The position numbers and the translations under genes are program-made. A stretch of DNA of 64,000 nt from Bradyrhizobium septentrionale (GTDB lineage Bacteria > Pseudomonadota > Alphaproteobacteria > Rhizobiales > Xanthobacteraceae): NCBI RefSeq assembly GCF_011516645.4, contig NZ_CP088285.1, forward strand, positions 2,250,501-2,314,500. The letters run 5' to 3'. Shown here piece after piece: positions 16,973 through 26,177 of this stretch; the first letter of the stretch is position 1; every line of letters starts with the position of its first letter. Below the pieces are notes generated by a model that saw only the letters and a program-made list of their open reading frames with translations, ran no database searches and had not been told where the DNA came from.

Positions 16973-17445
16973 CGCTTTGCTCCCGCCGCGGGAATCAGAA
17001 GGGCCAGCGTCTCGGCGATCAGCGCGGGCTTTTCCGAGCCTTCGACCTCCAGCGTGTTCTGGGTCTTCATGATCACCTGACCGCCGTCCTTCGGCTCGAT
17101 GCCGGCAAGCACGACGCGCAGCCGCACGCGGGCGCCGGACGGCACCGGCGCCAGAAAGCGGACCTTGTCGATCCCGTAGTTCAGCCCGGCTGCGGCGTCG
17201 CGCGGGATGATGCCGACCTGCATCGCCAGCGGCGCCACCATCGCGAGCGTCAGATAGCCATGCGCGATCGGACCGCGGAACGGGCTCTCGCGCCTCGCCC
17301 GTTCAACGTCGACATGAATCCACTGGTGATCGCCGGTGCAGGACGCAAAGGCGTCGATGCGCTGCTGGTCGACCGTGACCCAGTCGGAGATTCCGAGCTC
17401 CCGTCCAACATGTTCGCCCAGGCCGGCAAGCGTGAGGTTGCTCAT
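16969..17445 (-). CDS. MaoC-like (R)-specific enoyl-CoA hydratase
   Basis: 158 residues with a hot-dog fold. The hydratase-2 motif is FASCTGDHQWIHVDVERA, which holds the catalytic Asp and His. GPIAHGYLTLAMVAPL is also conserved. It resembles rhizobial NodN and PhaJ. In this operon it would convert enoyl-CoA from beta-oxidation to (R)-3-hydroxyacyl-CoA for the synthase encoded directly downstream, with start and stop overlapping (ATGA). It is cytoplasmic. Confidence 0.88.
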   Translation of the reverse strand: MSNLTLAGLGEHVGRELGISDWVTVDQQRIDAFASCTGDHQWIHVDVERARRESPFRGPIAHGYLTLAMVAPLAMQVGIIPRDAAAGLNYGIDKVRFLAPVPSGARVRLRVVLAGIEPKDGGQVIMKTQNTLEVEGSEKPALIAETLALLIPAAGAKR

Positions 17446-17488
17446 CTTGTGGTTCTCCTCGATCCCTTCTCGGCTGCGCTTGCGCTGG

Positions 17489-19141
17489 TCACATGTTGCC
17501 GTACTGCTCGCGCAGCTCCTTCTTGTTGATCTTGCCGACGCTGGTCTTGGGAATGCTGTCGATGAACAGGATCGTTCCGGGGATGCCGTATTTCGAGATC
17601 ACGCCCTGGTCAGCGAACACCTTGAGATGGTCCTTGATGGCGACGTCGCTGAGGCCGTCGGCACCGGAGGGCTTCTTGACCACCAGCGCGAGCGGCCGCT
17701 CGCCCCATTTCTCGTCCTTGACGCCGATCACCGCGGCCTCGGCAACGCCGGCGCATTGCGTGATCAGATCCTCGATCTGCAGCGACGAGACCCATTCACC
17801 GCCGGTCTTGATCACGTCCTTGATCCGGTCCGTGATGTGGACGTAGCCGCCCGGGCTGACCACGGCGATGTCGCTGGTGTGCAGATAGCCGCCCTCCCAG
17901 AGCTGCTCCGAGCCCTCGGGATTGTTGAAGTAGCCCTGGGTGAGCCAGGGTGACCGCATCACGATCTCGCCGGCGGACTTGCCGTCATGCGGCACGTCCT
18001 TCATGTCGGGATCGACGATGCGGAGGTCGACCAGCGGGCCGGCGATGCCGGCGCGGGTGCGGAATTCGACCTCGCCATCGGGATCGCCGCTGAGGTCCTT
18101 GGACTGAACATGGGAGACCGCCGCAAGCGGGCCGGTTTCGGACATGCCGTAGCCCGCAAAGATATCGATGCCGGCTGCCATCGCCTGCTTGGCCAGCGCC
18201 TTCGGCAAGGCCGAGCCGCCGATCACCATCTTGAGACCTTTGAGATCGACGTTCGCCGCAGCGGCGGCGTTGAGCAGCATCTGCAGAATGGTCGGCACGC
18301 CATGGGTGAAGGTGACGCCTTCGCTCTTGATCAGCTTGACCAGCATCCCCGGCTCGTAGCGGCCGGGATAGACCTGCTTGGTGCCGGCCAGCGTCGCCGA
18401 CCAGGGGAAGCCCCAGGCGTGAACGTGGAACATCGGCGTGATCGGCATGTAGACGTCGTCGCGCGAGAAACGGCCCTGCGTGCCTGCCATGCCGAACAGC
18501 GCGAGCCCGGCGAGCGAGTGCAGCACAAGCTGGCGGTGGCTGTAATAGACGCCCTTGGGCAGGCCGGTCGTCCCTGTCGTGTAGAAGGTGGTGGCCTGGG
18601 TGTTCTCGTCGAAATCGGGAAAGTCGTAGTCGGGCGAAGCGGCAGCCAGCAGGCTTTCATATTCACCGATGAAGGACAGGCCGCCGGTCTGCGGCGACGG
18701 CTTGTCCGACATCACGATCAGCCGTTTGACCTTGGGCAGTTGCGCCTTGATGCCATCAAGCAATCCGACGAACTCGTCATTGACCAGCAGCGTCGATGCG
18801 CCGGCGTGATCGATCGTGTAGGCGATCTGCTCCGGCGACAGACGGACATTCACCGTCTGCAGCACGGCCGCCATCATCGGGATCGCGAAGAAGGCTTCGA
18901 GGAAGCGGTGGCTGTCCCATTCGAGCACGCCGACGGTGTCGCCGGGTTCGACGCCTGCCTTGCGGAGCGCCGAGGCGAGGCGGCCGATCCGCTCTCTGGT
19001 CTGCCGGTAGGTGAAGCGCTTGAGATCGCGATAGACGATCTCCTGGTCCGGCGCCTGCACGCGCGGCGTGTGCCAGAGCTGCTTGAAAATGAGTGGATAT
19101 TGATAGGCGGATTGGGCAGTCTGAATCAGTCTTCCAACCAT
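17489..19141 (-). CDS. Medium/long-chain fatty-acid-CoA ligase
   Basis: 550 residues. The start MVGRLIQTAQSAYQYPLIFK (19141) has GGGAGG 6 bases upstream; an in-frame Met 12 codons earlier lacks this. The AMP-binding motif TTFYTTGTTGLPKGVYYSHR, then GYGMSETGP and the C-terminal TGGEWVSSLQIED and catalytic Lys in KTSVGKINKKELR place it in the acyl-CoA synthetase family, similar to AlkK/FadD-type ligases. It activates fatty acids for beta-oxidation and, with the MaoC and PhaC proteins, for polyhydroxyalkanoate synthesis. Confidence 0.92.
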   Translation of the reverse strand: MVGRLIQTAQSAYQYPLIFKQLWHTPRVQAPDQEIVYRDLKRFTYRQTRERIGRLASALRKAGVEPGDTVGVLEWDSHRFLEAFFAIPMMAAVLQTVNVRLSPEQIAYTIDHAGASTLLVNDEFVGLLDGIKAQLPKVKRLIVMSDKPSPQTGGLSFIGEYESLLAAASPDYDFPDFDENTQATTFYTTGTTGLPKGVYYSHRQLVLHSLAGLALFGMAGTQGRFSRDDVYMPITPMFHVHAWGFPWSATLAGTKQVYPGRYEPGMLVKLIKSEGVTFTHGVPTILQMLLNAAAAANVDLKGLKMVIGGSALPKALAKQAMAAGIDIFAGYGMSETGPLAAVSHVQSKDLSGDPDGEVEFRTRAGIAGPLVDLRIVDPDMKDVPHDGKSAGEIVMRSPWLTQGYFNNPEGSEQLWEGGYLHTSDIAVVSPGGYVHITDRIKDVIKTGGEWVSSLQIEDLITQCAGVAEAAVIGVKDEKWGERPLALVVKKPSGADGLSDVAIKDHLKVFADQGVISKYGIPGTILFIDSIPKTSVGKINKKELREQYGNM

Positions 19142-19603
19142 GGAAGCCTCCCTCGACCTGGCATGTCCTCCGGCCAACGTCCGCGATTCTTAAGCGAGCG
19201 GATCGAGTGGTCTGCCGTCTTTGTCACGACGGCCTGACCGTGTGACATTAGAACGAAGCCTCGCGTGACGCCCGAGATTTGTGAAGGTCCGAAACGGACA
19301 TTGGCGGGGTCTTAGCCGGACAAGCTGCTCTCATCGACGGCCGCAGCGTCTTTTCGACGGGCTCTCCGCTGCTTTGCAACAAGGACGAACCCGCTGATAT
19401 GTCTGCTTATATGACTACTGATATGGCTTGGGTTGTGCCGCGAACCAGCTATGTTCCGTGATGATGGCGAGCAGCAATCCGCCGCGTCGGAGAAGCTGGA
19501 TCTCCTCAAACGTTGTCGTCTTTATTTGCTGCGCCGCAGGAAAGGCTGGTGCGAGTTGCAACCAACCACGCGACCGAAGAGACCCCTGGGCCCTCGCAGC
19601 GAC
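19142..19603. other. Divergent intergenic region between acyl-CoA ligase and AraC gene
   Basis: About 460 bases without a convincing gene. It must hold the promoter of the polyhydroxyalkanoate operon (minus) and of the AraC-type regulator (plus). Besides the 12-bp iterons at 19394-19429 I see no clear element. The regulator frame is open back to 19433, but the usual family length fits the start at 19604. Confidence 0.6.
19394..19429. promoter_or_regulatory. Three 12-bp direct repeats (iterons)
   Basis: CTGATATGTCTG, CTTATATGACTA and CTGATATGGCTT follow one another without spacer at 19394, 19406 and 19418, sharing CTnATATGnCTn. They are AT-rich against a GC-rich background and lie between the divergent acyl-CoA ligase and AraC-type genes, so they may be operator half-sites for that regulator. 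Confidence 0.5.
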
Positions 19604-20626
19604 ATGCTGAGCGTCGGCGCCGGCGACAAGGTCTACGAGACAACCAAGCTCGGCGCCGTCTTCGACATGCTGGCGAGTCACGGCGTCCCGGCCGACGCCA
19701 TCCTGCGCAACACGAACATTGCGCTTGCCGAGGTTCATTCGCCGCAAGCGCGGATCTCGCTGACGCAGCTGATAACGGTCTGTCAAAACGCGCTTCGCCT
19801 GTCGACCGACCGTCATCTGCCCTATCGCATCGGGGCATCGATCCACATCTCGACCTACGGAATGTACGGCTATGCGCTGCTGTGCTGCCCGGACTTCCGC
19901 AAAGCGATGGAATTCGCGATGCGCTACCACGCGCTGGCGGCGCCGCTGGCTGCGATCGACTTCACTGAAGACAAGGCCCATGCGAGATGGACCATCGAGC
20001 CCAATCTGCACGCGTTTGCCGATTCCGCGCTCTACCGGTTCGTCGCCGAGATGCAGATCGGCATCCACATCTCGCTGATGCGCGACATCATGGGGCCGGG
20101 CTTTGTCCCCTCCGAAATCACGCTCGCCTACCCGCAGGCGGCGGACTTCGATCTCCCGCTCGACCATGTCGGATGCCCGGTGCGCTTCGATCAGCCGGCC
20201 AACCAGATCGTCTTCAAGGCGCAATTGCTGGACCGGAGCGCGGATCTCGGCAACAAGACGACATATCCGACCATCGTGGCGCTCTGCGACGACTTGCTTG
20301 GAGATTTGAGATTGCGAACCGGCGTTGCCGGCAAAATTCGCGCCATCCTGCTCCGCGACATCGCAAATCCCCCGACGTTCGAGGCCATCGCCAAGCAGCT
20401 CGGCGTCAACGACCGGTCGCTGCGGCGCCAGCTTCGTCAGCAGGGCTTTTCCTTTCGCGGACTGCACGACGAGCTGCGCACCCAGATTGCCCTGAAATAT
20501 CTCCGCAACACGACGCTGGCCAACGAAGACATCGCGCTGGCGCTCGGCTTCAGCGATGCGGCAAACTTCCGGCGCGCGTTCCACCGCTGGACCAACAAGG
20601 CGCCGAGCGATATCCGCGGCGAATAG
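19604..20626 (+). CDS. AraC-family regulator with arabinose-binding-like N-terminal domain
   Basis: 340 residues. The N-terminal ligand domain (about 20-200; YRIGASIHISTYGMYGYALL, DKAHARWTIEP) is the type found in OruR/ArgR-like AraC regulators. The C-terminal double helix-turn-helix contains AIAKQLGVNDRSLRRQLRQQ and EDIALALGFSDAANFRRAFH, with WTNKAPSDIR at the end. It is divergent from the acyl-CoA ligase/PHA operon and is the likely regulator of it. Confidence 0.9.
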   Translation: MLSVGAGDKVYETTKLGAVFDMLASHGVPADAILRNTNIALAEVHSPQARISLTQLITVCQNALRLSTDRHLPYRIGASIHISTYGMYGYALLCCPDFRKAMEFAMRYHALAAPLAAIDFTEDKAHARWTIEPNLHAFADSALYRFVAEMQIGIHISLMRDIMGPGFVPSEITLAYPQAADFDLPLDHVGCPVRFDQPANQIVFKAQLLDRSADLGNKTTYPTIVALCDDLLGDLRLRTGVAGKIRAILLRDIANPPTFEAIAKQLGVNDRSLRRQLRQQGFSFRGLHDELRTQIALKYLRNTTLANEDIALALGFSDAANFRRAFHRWTNKAPSDIRGE

Positions 20627-20669
20627 CTTCAGCCGCGACCTTACGTCGTCCGCTTGGGTGGTACCGGTC

Positions 20670-20861
20670 CTAGAAAGCGTAGGACGTCTTGCTCGGCTGC
20701 ACGGTCAGCCGAAACGCGACATCGGTCGAACCATCCATCAGCTCGATCATGTGGCCGCACACCAGGCAGCGAAACTCACCTGCGGTGCCACCCTTCGACG
20801 TCAATTCGATCCGGCGATAGCCGGCCTCGCAATGGGGACAAGTCACATCGGATTTGCGCAT
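20670..20861 (-). CDS. Small zinc-ribbon protein
   Basis: 63 residues starting MRKSDVTCPHCEAGYRRIEL. CPHC and CLVC are spaced 22 residues apart and form a likely zinc ribbon. The rest is ELTSKGGTAGEFRC and a polar tail. Such proteins recur in Bradyrhizobium without known role; nucleic-acid or protein contacts are possible. It lies convergent with the AraC gene and divergent from the TetR/ABC operon. Confidence 0.8.
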   Translation of the reverse strand: MRKSDVTCPHCEAGYRRIELTSKGGTAGEFRCLVCGHMIELMDGSTDVAFRLTVQPSKTSYAF

Positions 20862-21190
20862 CGAATCAGCAAGCGGTTGCTCTCCAGGGTTTTCTCACAC
20901 ACCCATCGTCGGAAATGTGACGGCCGCCGGGCTGGATGCAGGTCGACCAAAGCACCGGGAATTTGTGCTGTCCTTTCAACCGAAAACTTCCCGAGAGCCG
21001 CGACAGCAACGCTGGGCCACGGGCAAGCAACGCGGCGCACCAAAAAACGAGCGAGCGCTCTCTCAGAAAGTTTGCTCATCCCCCTTTTCCGACGGCCGTT
21101 TCGTAGGCTAGGAATGACGCAAGGGCGCAAAGCCCACACCCGGACCAGCAACAAAATGAAATGGTCCGGGAACATAGCCAGGGAGGCAAA
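20862..21190. other. Intergenic region upstream of the TetR/ABC operon
   Basis: About 330 bases between the zinc-ribbon gene and tetR. Apart from the candidate TetR operator at 21047-21064 I see no gene or clear element. Confidence 0.5.
21047..21064. promoter_or_regulatory. Candidate TetR operator
   Basis: ACGAGCGAGCGCTCTCTC is an imperfect palindrome centred on a perfect GAGCGCTC (21053-21060), with one mismatched pair before the arms match again. Its size and position, about 130 bases before the tetR start, suit TetR autoregulation. Confidence 0.45.
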
Positions 21191-21964
21191 TTGGGTCTCG
21201 CGCGTCAGCGGCCGGGGACGAATGCGTTCGCGATGGAGGTGCTTTGCGCACGCATCCTCGAACGTCATCGCGAATCCATCCGGGTCCAGAAAACCCATCT
21301 CGCCGTTCCGAACCTCACGCGCATCATCGGCGCGACGCTCACGCTTTCCAACAAGCACGGCTTTCACGCCACCACCCTGCGCCAGCTCGCGGAGGCCTCC
21401 GGCCTCAGCATGGGCGGCCTCTACACCTATTTCGACAGCAAGCCGACGCTGCTGTCGATGATCCTCGGCGAGGTCGCCGAGACGGCGGCGGAGGTGCTCA
21501 ACTCACCGCCCGCCAACGTCAAGCAGGATGCGCGCAAGCATCTGCACTGGATCATTGCGACCCATATTCGCATGAGCGAGGCGATGCAGCCCTGGTTCGT
21601 GTTCTGCTTCATGGAAGCGAAGTCGTTTCCGGCCGCAGAACGCCAGCGCGCCATCGAGATGGAGGTGATGACCGAGAAGATCATCGCGGACGTCCTCAGG
21701 CAAGGCGTCGCCAGCGGGGTCTTCGCGATCGATCAGATCACGCTGACGGCCTCGCTTATCAAGCCGCTGCTGCAGGACTGGTACGTCAAACGCTGGAAAT
21801 ACCGCAGACGCGGCACCTCGATCGAGGCCTACATCAGCGCCGTCGGCACGTTTATCGACGCCGCGGTCGCCGGCAGGGCGCGTCCGAGCCGCGTCGCGAC
21901 CACCTCCCGCGCAAAATCCAGGCAGACGGGCGCATCCATAGCCGCAGGAAGGACGAGGCAATGA
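21191..21964 (+). CDS. TetR family transcriptional regulator
   Basis: 257 residues from a TTG start (21191) preceded by GGGAGG four bases away; an ATG at 21161 (10 codons upstream) and one at 21233 are alternatives. The DNA-binding domain contains IIGATLTLSNKHGFHATTLR and LAEASGLSMGGLYTYFDSK, a standard TetR helix-turn-helix. The C-terminal ligand domain includes WFVFCFMEAKSFP. Its stop overlaps the start of the first permease gene (ATGA), so it is co-transcribed with, and probably controls, the ABC importer operon that follows. Confidence 0.9.
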   Translation: MGLARQRPGTNAFAMEVLCARILERHRESIRVQKTHLAVPNLTRIIGATLTLSNKHGFHATTLRQLAEASGLSMGGLYTYFDSKPTLLSMILGEVAETAAEVLNSPPANVKQDARKHLHWIIATHIRMSEAMQPWFVFCFMEAKSFPAAERQRAIEMEVMTEKIIADVLRQGVASGVFAIDQITLTASLIKPLLQDWYVKRWKYRRRGTSIEAYISAVGTFIDAAVAGRARPSRVATTSRAKSRQTGASIAAGRTRQ

Positions 21965-22932
21965 AGCGATTGCGGTTCAATCAGCAGGAGATCGTCTTCG
22001 CGGTATTTGCTGCCCTCTTCCTGGTGTTCTCGATTTTCCTGCGCGGCTTTCTGACGCCGGAGAACATGCTGACGCTGCTGCAGAACGTGGCGGTGCTCGG
22101 CATCCTCGGGCTTGCGATGGCGATCGTCGTGATCGGGCGCGGCATCGATATCTCCCTGATCGCAGCCCTCGCGGTACCTCCGGGGCTCGTGCTGCAGATG
22201 GTGCAGAACGGCCACTCGCTGCCGGCCTCGCTGCTGACGGCCGTGCTGCTCACGATCGGCTTCGGCCTGGTCAATGGCTGGCTGATTGCCTACGCCGAGG
22301 TCCCGTCGCTGTTCGCGACGCTCGCGTCCGGCCTGCTGCTCGCCGGCCTCGGCCAGACCGCGCTGTTCCAGCTCGACGTCGTGCAGTGGAGCGACGGCAT
22401 GAAAGGCTTCGAGCGGCTCGGACAAGGTACTATCGTCGGCATCCCGACCTCGATCGTGATGTTCGCGATCGCCTGCGTGGTGGTCGCGTTCCTGCTGCGC
22501 CGGACCCGCTGGGGCGCCTACATCTACGCGATCGGCGACAATCCCTATGCGGCCCGCGTCACCGGCATCCCCTCGCGCCCGATCATCGTGCTGCAATATG
22601 TCGTCGCGGCGCTGATCGGCTGCTTCGCGGGCCTGGTGATGGCGGCCTCCGTCAACTCGATGCCGACCCGCATCTTCAATTCGACCCTGATCTACGACGT
22701 CATCCTGGTCGTCGTGCTCGGCGGCATCGGCCTGTCGGGCGGCCGCGGCGGCGTGCTCAACGTCATCATCGGAACGCTGCTGATCGGCACCATGCTGAAC
22801 GGCATGACCATCATGGACATCTCCTACGCCGGACAAAATCTCGTCAAAGGCGTCGTCCTGCTGCTCGCGGTCATCACGGATTCATTCCTGAACCCGCGCA
22901 ACGAAGAAACCGCACAGCAGGGCGACATCTGA
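21961..22932 (+). CDS. Sugar-type ABC transporter permease (RbsC/BPD_transp_2)
   Basis: 323 residues from the ATG overlapping the tetR stop. The hydrophobic profile gives about 8-10 spans. Family hallmarks are NMLTLLQNVAVLGILGLAMA, VVIGRGIDISL, the cytoplasmic loop YAIGDNPYAARVTGIPSRP and VVLGGIGLSGGRGG, which contacts the ATPase. It pairs with the second permease (24056-26177) and ATPase (27268-28764). The substrate is unknown. Confidence 0.92.
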   Translation: MKRLRFNQQEIVFAVFAALFLVFSIFLRGFLTPENMLTLLQNVAVLGILGLAMAIVVIGRGIDISLIAALAVPPGLVLQMVQNGHSLPASLLTAVLLTIGFGLVNGWLIAYAEVPSLFATLASGLLLAGLGQTALFQLDVVQWSDGMKGFERLGQGTIVGIPTSIVMFAIACVVVAFLLRRTRWGAYIYAIGDNPYAARVTGIPSRPIIVLQYVVAALIGCFAGLVMAASVNSMPTRIFNSTLIYDVILVVVLGGIGLSGGRGGVLNVIIGTLLIGTMLNGMTIMDISYAGQNLVKGVVLLLAVITDSFLNPRNEETAQQGDI

Positions 22933-22968
22933 TCAAGCAGAGAAACAACCATAACCAAGGAGGAAGCG

Positions 22969-23985
22969 ATGAAGCGCATTGTCAGTTCTGCAAAGGTGAC
23001 CGCCATAGCACTGGGGCTTGCGGCCATCGCCGCACCGGCCCTGGCCCAGCAGGGCCTCGACGAGCCGTTCCAGAAGCCGTTCAAGGAGGCTCTCGCCGGC
23101 AAGACGGTGGCCTACGTTCCGGTCGCCATGAACTTCGACCTCACCGAAGGCTGGTACGCCGGCATGAAGAAGGAACTCGAGCCGTTCGGCGTGAAGTTCG
23201 AGATCCGCGATCCGAACTGGAACACCAATGCCGGCGCGCAGGCCGTGACCTCGCTGATCTCGGAGAAGCCGGCCGTCATGGTGATCCACAATCCGGACGT
23301 GCAGACCTATGCCAAGCTGCTGCAGCGCGCCGAGAACGAAGGCATTTACGTCATCCAGATCAACATGGGATCGGCCTATCGCTCTTCGGCCTTCGTCGGC
23401 GCCAACTGGATCGAGATCGGCGAGCGGGACACCGAAGCGGTGGTGAAGGCCTGCCAGGGCAAGTCGAACAAGATCGCCATCGTGCAGGGCGCGCTCTCGG
23501 CGGCGGCCAGCGCCTACACGCTCAAGGGCGTCGAGAACGTGCTCGCCAAGCATCCCGAGATCAAGGTGGTGTCGAGCCAGGCGGCCGACTGGGATGCCGC
23601 GAAGGCCAAGGCGATCACCCAGACCGTACTGAAGCAGAATCCTGATCTTTGCGGCATCGTCGGCTTCTGGGACGGCATGGACATCGGCACCGCGGCCGCG
23701 GTGAAGGAAGCCGGGCTGACCGGCAAGGTGTTCGTGGCGACCTCCGGCGGCGGCGAGCGCAAGGGCGCCTGCGAGCTCGTGAAGTCCGGCGCCTTCGACC
23801 TCAACATGAGCTACGACGTGCCGACCCAGGCCGCGCAGATGGCCGGCACGATCAAATGGCTGCTGTCGTCCGGCGCCAAGGCCGGCTCGATCAAGGGTTC
23901 GGAATACACGACGCTGATTCCGATCACCAAGGAGAACGCGGACAGCCCGACCGCGTGCTGGAATCTCAGTGACCTGAAGAAATAG
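22969..23985 (+). CDS. Periplasmic substrate-binding protein of sugar-type ABC importer
   Basis: 338 residues with a signal peptide of about 26 residues ending APALAQQ. The mature part has the two-lobe periplasmic-binding fold of the ribose/galactose class: VAYVPVAMNFDLTEGWYAGM, PAVMVIHNPDVQTYAKLLQR, VGANWIEIG and CGIVGFWDGMDIGTAAAVKE. AAGGAGG-like Shine-Dalgarno sequence precedes the ATG. It delivers an unknown ligand (carbohydrate, polyol or related) to the two permeases encoded around it. Confidence 0.9.
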   Translation: MKRIVSSAKVTAIALGLAAIAAPALAQQGLDEPFQKPFKEALAGKTVAYVPVAMNFDLTEGWYAGMKKELEPFGVKFEIRDPNWNTNAGAQAVTSLISEKPAVMVIHNPDVQTYAKLLQRAENEGIYVIQINMGSAYRSSAFVGANWIEIGERDTEAVVKACQGKSNKIAIVQGALSAAASAYTLKGVENVLAKHPEIKVVSSQAADWDAAKAKAITQTVLKQNPDLCGIVGFWDGMDIGTAAAVKEAGLTGKVFVATSGGGERKGACELVKSGAFDLNMSYDVPTQAAQMAGTIKWLLSSGAKAGSIKGSEYTTLIPITKENADSPTACWNLSDLKK

Positions 23986-24055
23986 CCCGGCCATTCCCGC
24001 TCGACGTCCCGGGTCACGCCCGGGACGTCGATCTCCCAAATCGAACGCCTTTGGA

Positions 24056-26177
24056 ATGCCGATGCGCGACACCTTGACGAGCCTGCGTTACCGCTATTGG
24101 CCGGATCATCTCCTCGGCGAGATCCTGTCCAAGCGTTGGACCGAGACCGCAATTCCGGTGATCCTGCTCTTGATCGTCGGCTTCGCGCTGAGCCGCTCCA
24201 TCGATCATTTCCTGTCGCCGTCGAGCCTTGCCGACACCGCGCGGCAGGCCGGCGAAATCGGCTTCATCGGGCTCGGCATGGCGCTGGTGGTCATCGTCGG
24301 CGGCATCGATCTGTCGGTCGGATCGATCTTCGCGCTGACGGATTTCTGCGCGCTCTATCTGCTCGACGTGCTGAACTGGCCGGTGCCGGCGGTGGTGGTG
24401 GCCACTCTCCTCTGCGGCGCATTGCTCGGCGCCGTCAACGGCGTTCTGATCGGATATTTGCGGCTGCGTGCCTTCATTACCACGCTGATCACCCTGATCA
24501 TCTACCGTTCGGCGTTCGATCTCCTGATCCAGCGCTACTCCAATTCGATCGCCGCGGCCTTTCCCGACATCCCGTCGTGGAATTTCATCGGCGGCGGCGA
24601 CGTGTTCGGCATTCCGAGCGTCGCACTGGTCTACATCGCGATCGCGATCTTCGGCCATATCTTCATGACCCGGCTGCGCCCGGGCTGGCACATCACCGCG
24701 ATCGGCGGCTCGCGCCGCTCGGCCTACAATTCCGGCATTCCGGTTCGCCGCACCATCGCGCTCTGCTATGTCGCAAGCGGCGTGCTGACCAGCATCGCCG
24801 CGCTGTTCTTTGCCGCACGGCTCGGCACCGTCGGCGGACATCGGTGTCGGCCTCGAGGTGATCGTGCTGACCGCGACCGTGCTCGGCGGCATCACGCTCG
24901 GCGGCGGCAAGGGCTCGGTCGCCAAGTCGCTGGTCGGCGTCCTGATCGTGCTGCTGATCACCAACGGCCTGACCACGCTCAACGCACGTGGCGGCATCAA
25001 CCGCATGGCGCTTGCGGGAATTCTGTTGATCGCCGCCATGGTCGACATCCGCTGGCAGAAGAACCGTACCCGCATCATCAGCAAGGTCTATGTCGCGCCG
25101 ACCTATCACGCCTTGCCGCCGCCTCCCGCCACCGAGATCGGCCAGGGCGGCCCGTTCGAGCAGAACGACAAGCTGCGCGACGTCGAATTGATCGGTCTCG
25201 GTCGCATCGAGGCGCCGGAGGACGTGATCCTCGATCGCAACAACAATCTCTACGCCGGCTCGCGCCATGGCGACATCATGCGCTTCTTCGCGCCCGACTA
25301 TCAGCGGATGGAGGTGTTCGCCCATATCGGCGGCCAGCCGCTCGGCATGGCCTTCGACCGGCAGGACAATCTCTATGTTTGCATCGGCGGCATGGGCCTC
25401 TACCGCATCAAGCCGGACGGCACGGTCGAGAAGGCCACTGATGAAACCAATCGCAGCATGCATTCGGTGAACGACGACAGCCGCCTGCGGCTGGCCGACG
25501 ACCTCGACATCACCGACGACGGCCTGATCTTCTTCTCGGAAGCCACCGTGCGCTACGAGATGGACGAATGGCCGATCGATGGCCTCGAGGCGCGCGGCAA
25601 TGGCCGCATCATCTGCTACGACACCAAGACCGGCGCCACGCACACCGCGCTGCGCGGCCTCAAATTCCCCAACGGCATCTGCGTCGCCAGCGACGGCCAG
25701 TCGATCCTGTTCGCCGAGACCTTCGGCTGCTCGATCAAGCGACTGTGGTTCGCCGGGCCGAAGAAGGGCCAGGTCGAGGTGGTGATGGACAATCTGCCGG
25801 GCTATCCCGACAACATCAACCTCGCCTCCGACGGCAATTACTGGCTGGCGCTGGTCGGCATGCGCAGCCCCTCGCTCGACCTCGCCTGGAAGATGCCCGG
25901 CTTCCGCCGCCGCATGGCCAAGCGCGTCCCGGTCGACGAATGGCTATTCCCGAACATCAACACCGGCTGCGTCGTCAAGTTCAACGAGCAGGGCAAGATC
26001 CTCGAATCGTTCTGGGACCTGCGCGGCGAGAACCATCCGATGATCACCTCGATGCGCGAGCATCGCGGCTATCTCTATCTCGGCGGCATCATGAACAACC
26101 GGATCGGCCGTTACAAGCTCGACAACGCGGACCCGAACTACGTGCAGTATGACAAGCGCTGGGGGAAGCTGTCGTGA
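24056..26177 (+). pseudogene. Fused ABC permease / SMP-30-like beta-propeller, interrupted by a frameshift
   Basis: One gene in two frames. Frame 1 from ATG 24056 encodes RbsC-like permease spans (GLGMALVVIVGGIDLSVGS, YNSGIPVRRTIALC) up to ARLGTVGG near 24835. The next in-frame text is garbage, while the adjoining frame continues DIGVGLEVIVLTATVLGG, the expected permease end. A 2-base loss from a GGCGGCGAC run explains it. The second frame then runs through a linker to a six-bladed propeller of the SMP-30/gluconolactonase/strictosidine-synthase type: APEDVILDRNNNLYAGSRHG, FPNGICVASDGQSILFAETF, GYPDNINLASDGNYW. Restored length is about 707 residues. Permease plus propeller in one chain is unusual. 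The lesion may be real or a sequencing error. Confidence 0.85.

Noticed and set aside
19394..19429. Possible CRISPR array
   Set aside because: The 12-bp units are directly adjacent, imperfect and only three in number. No spacers or cas genes are present.
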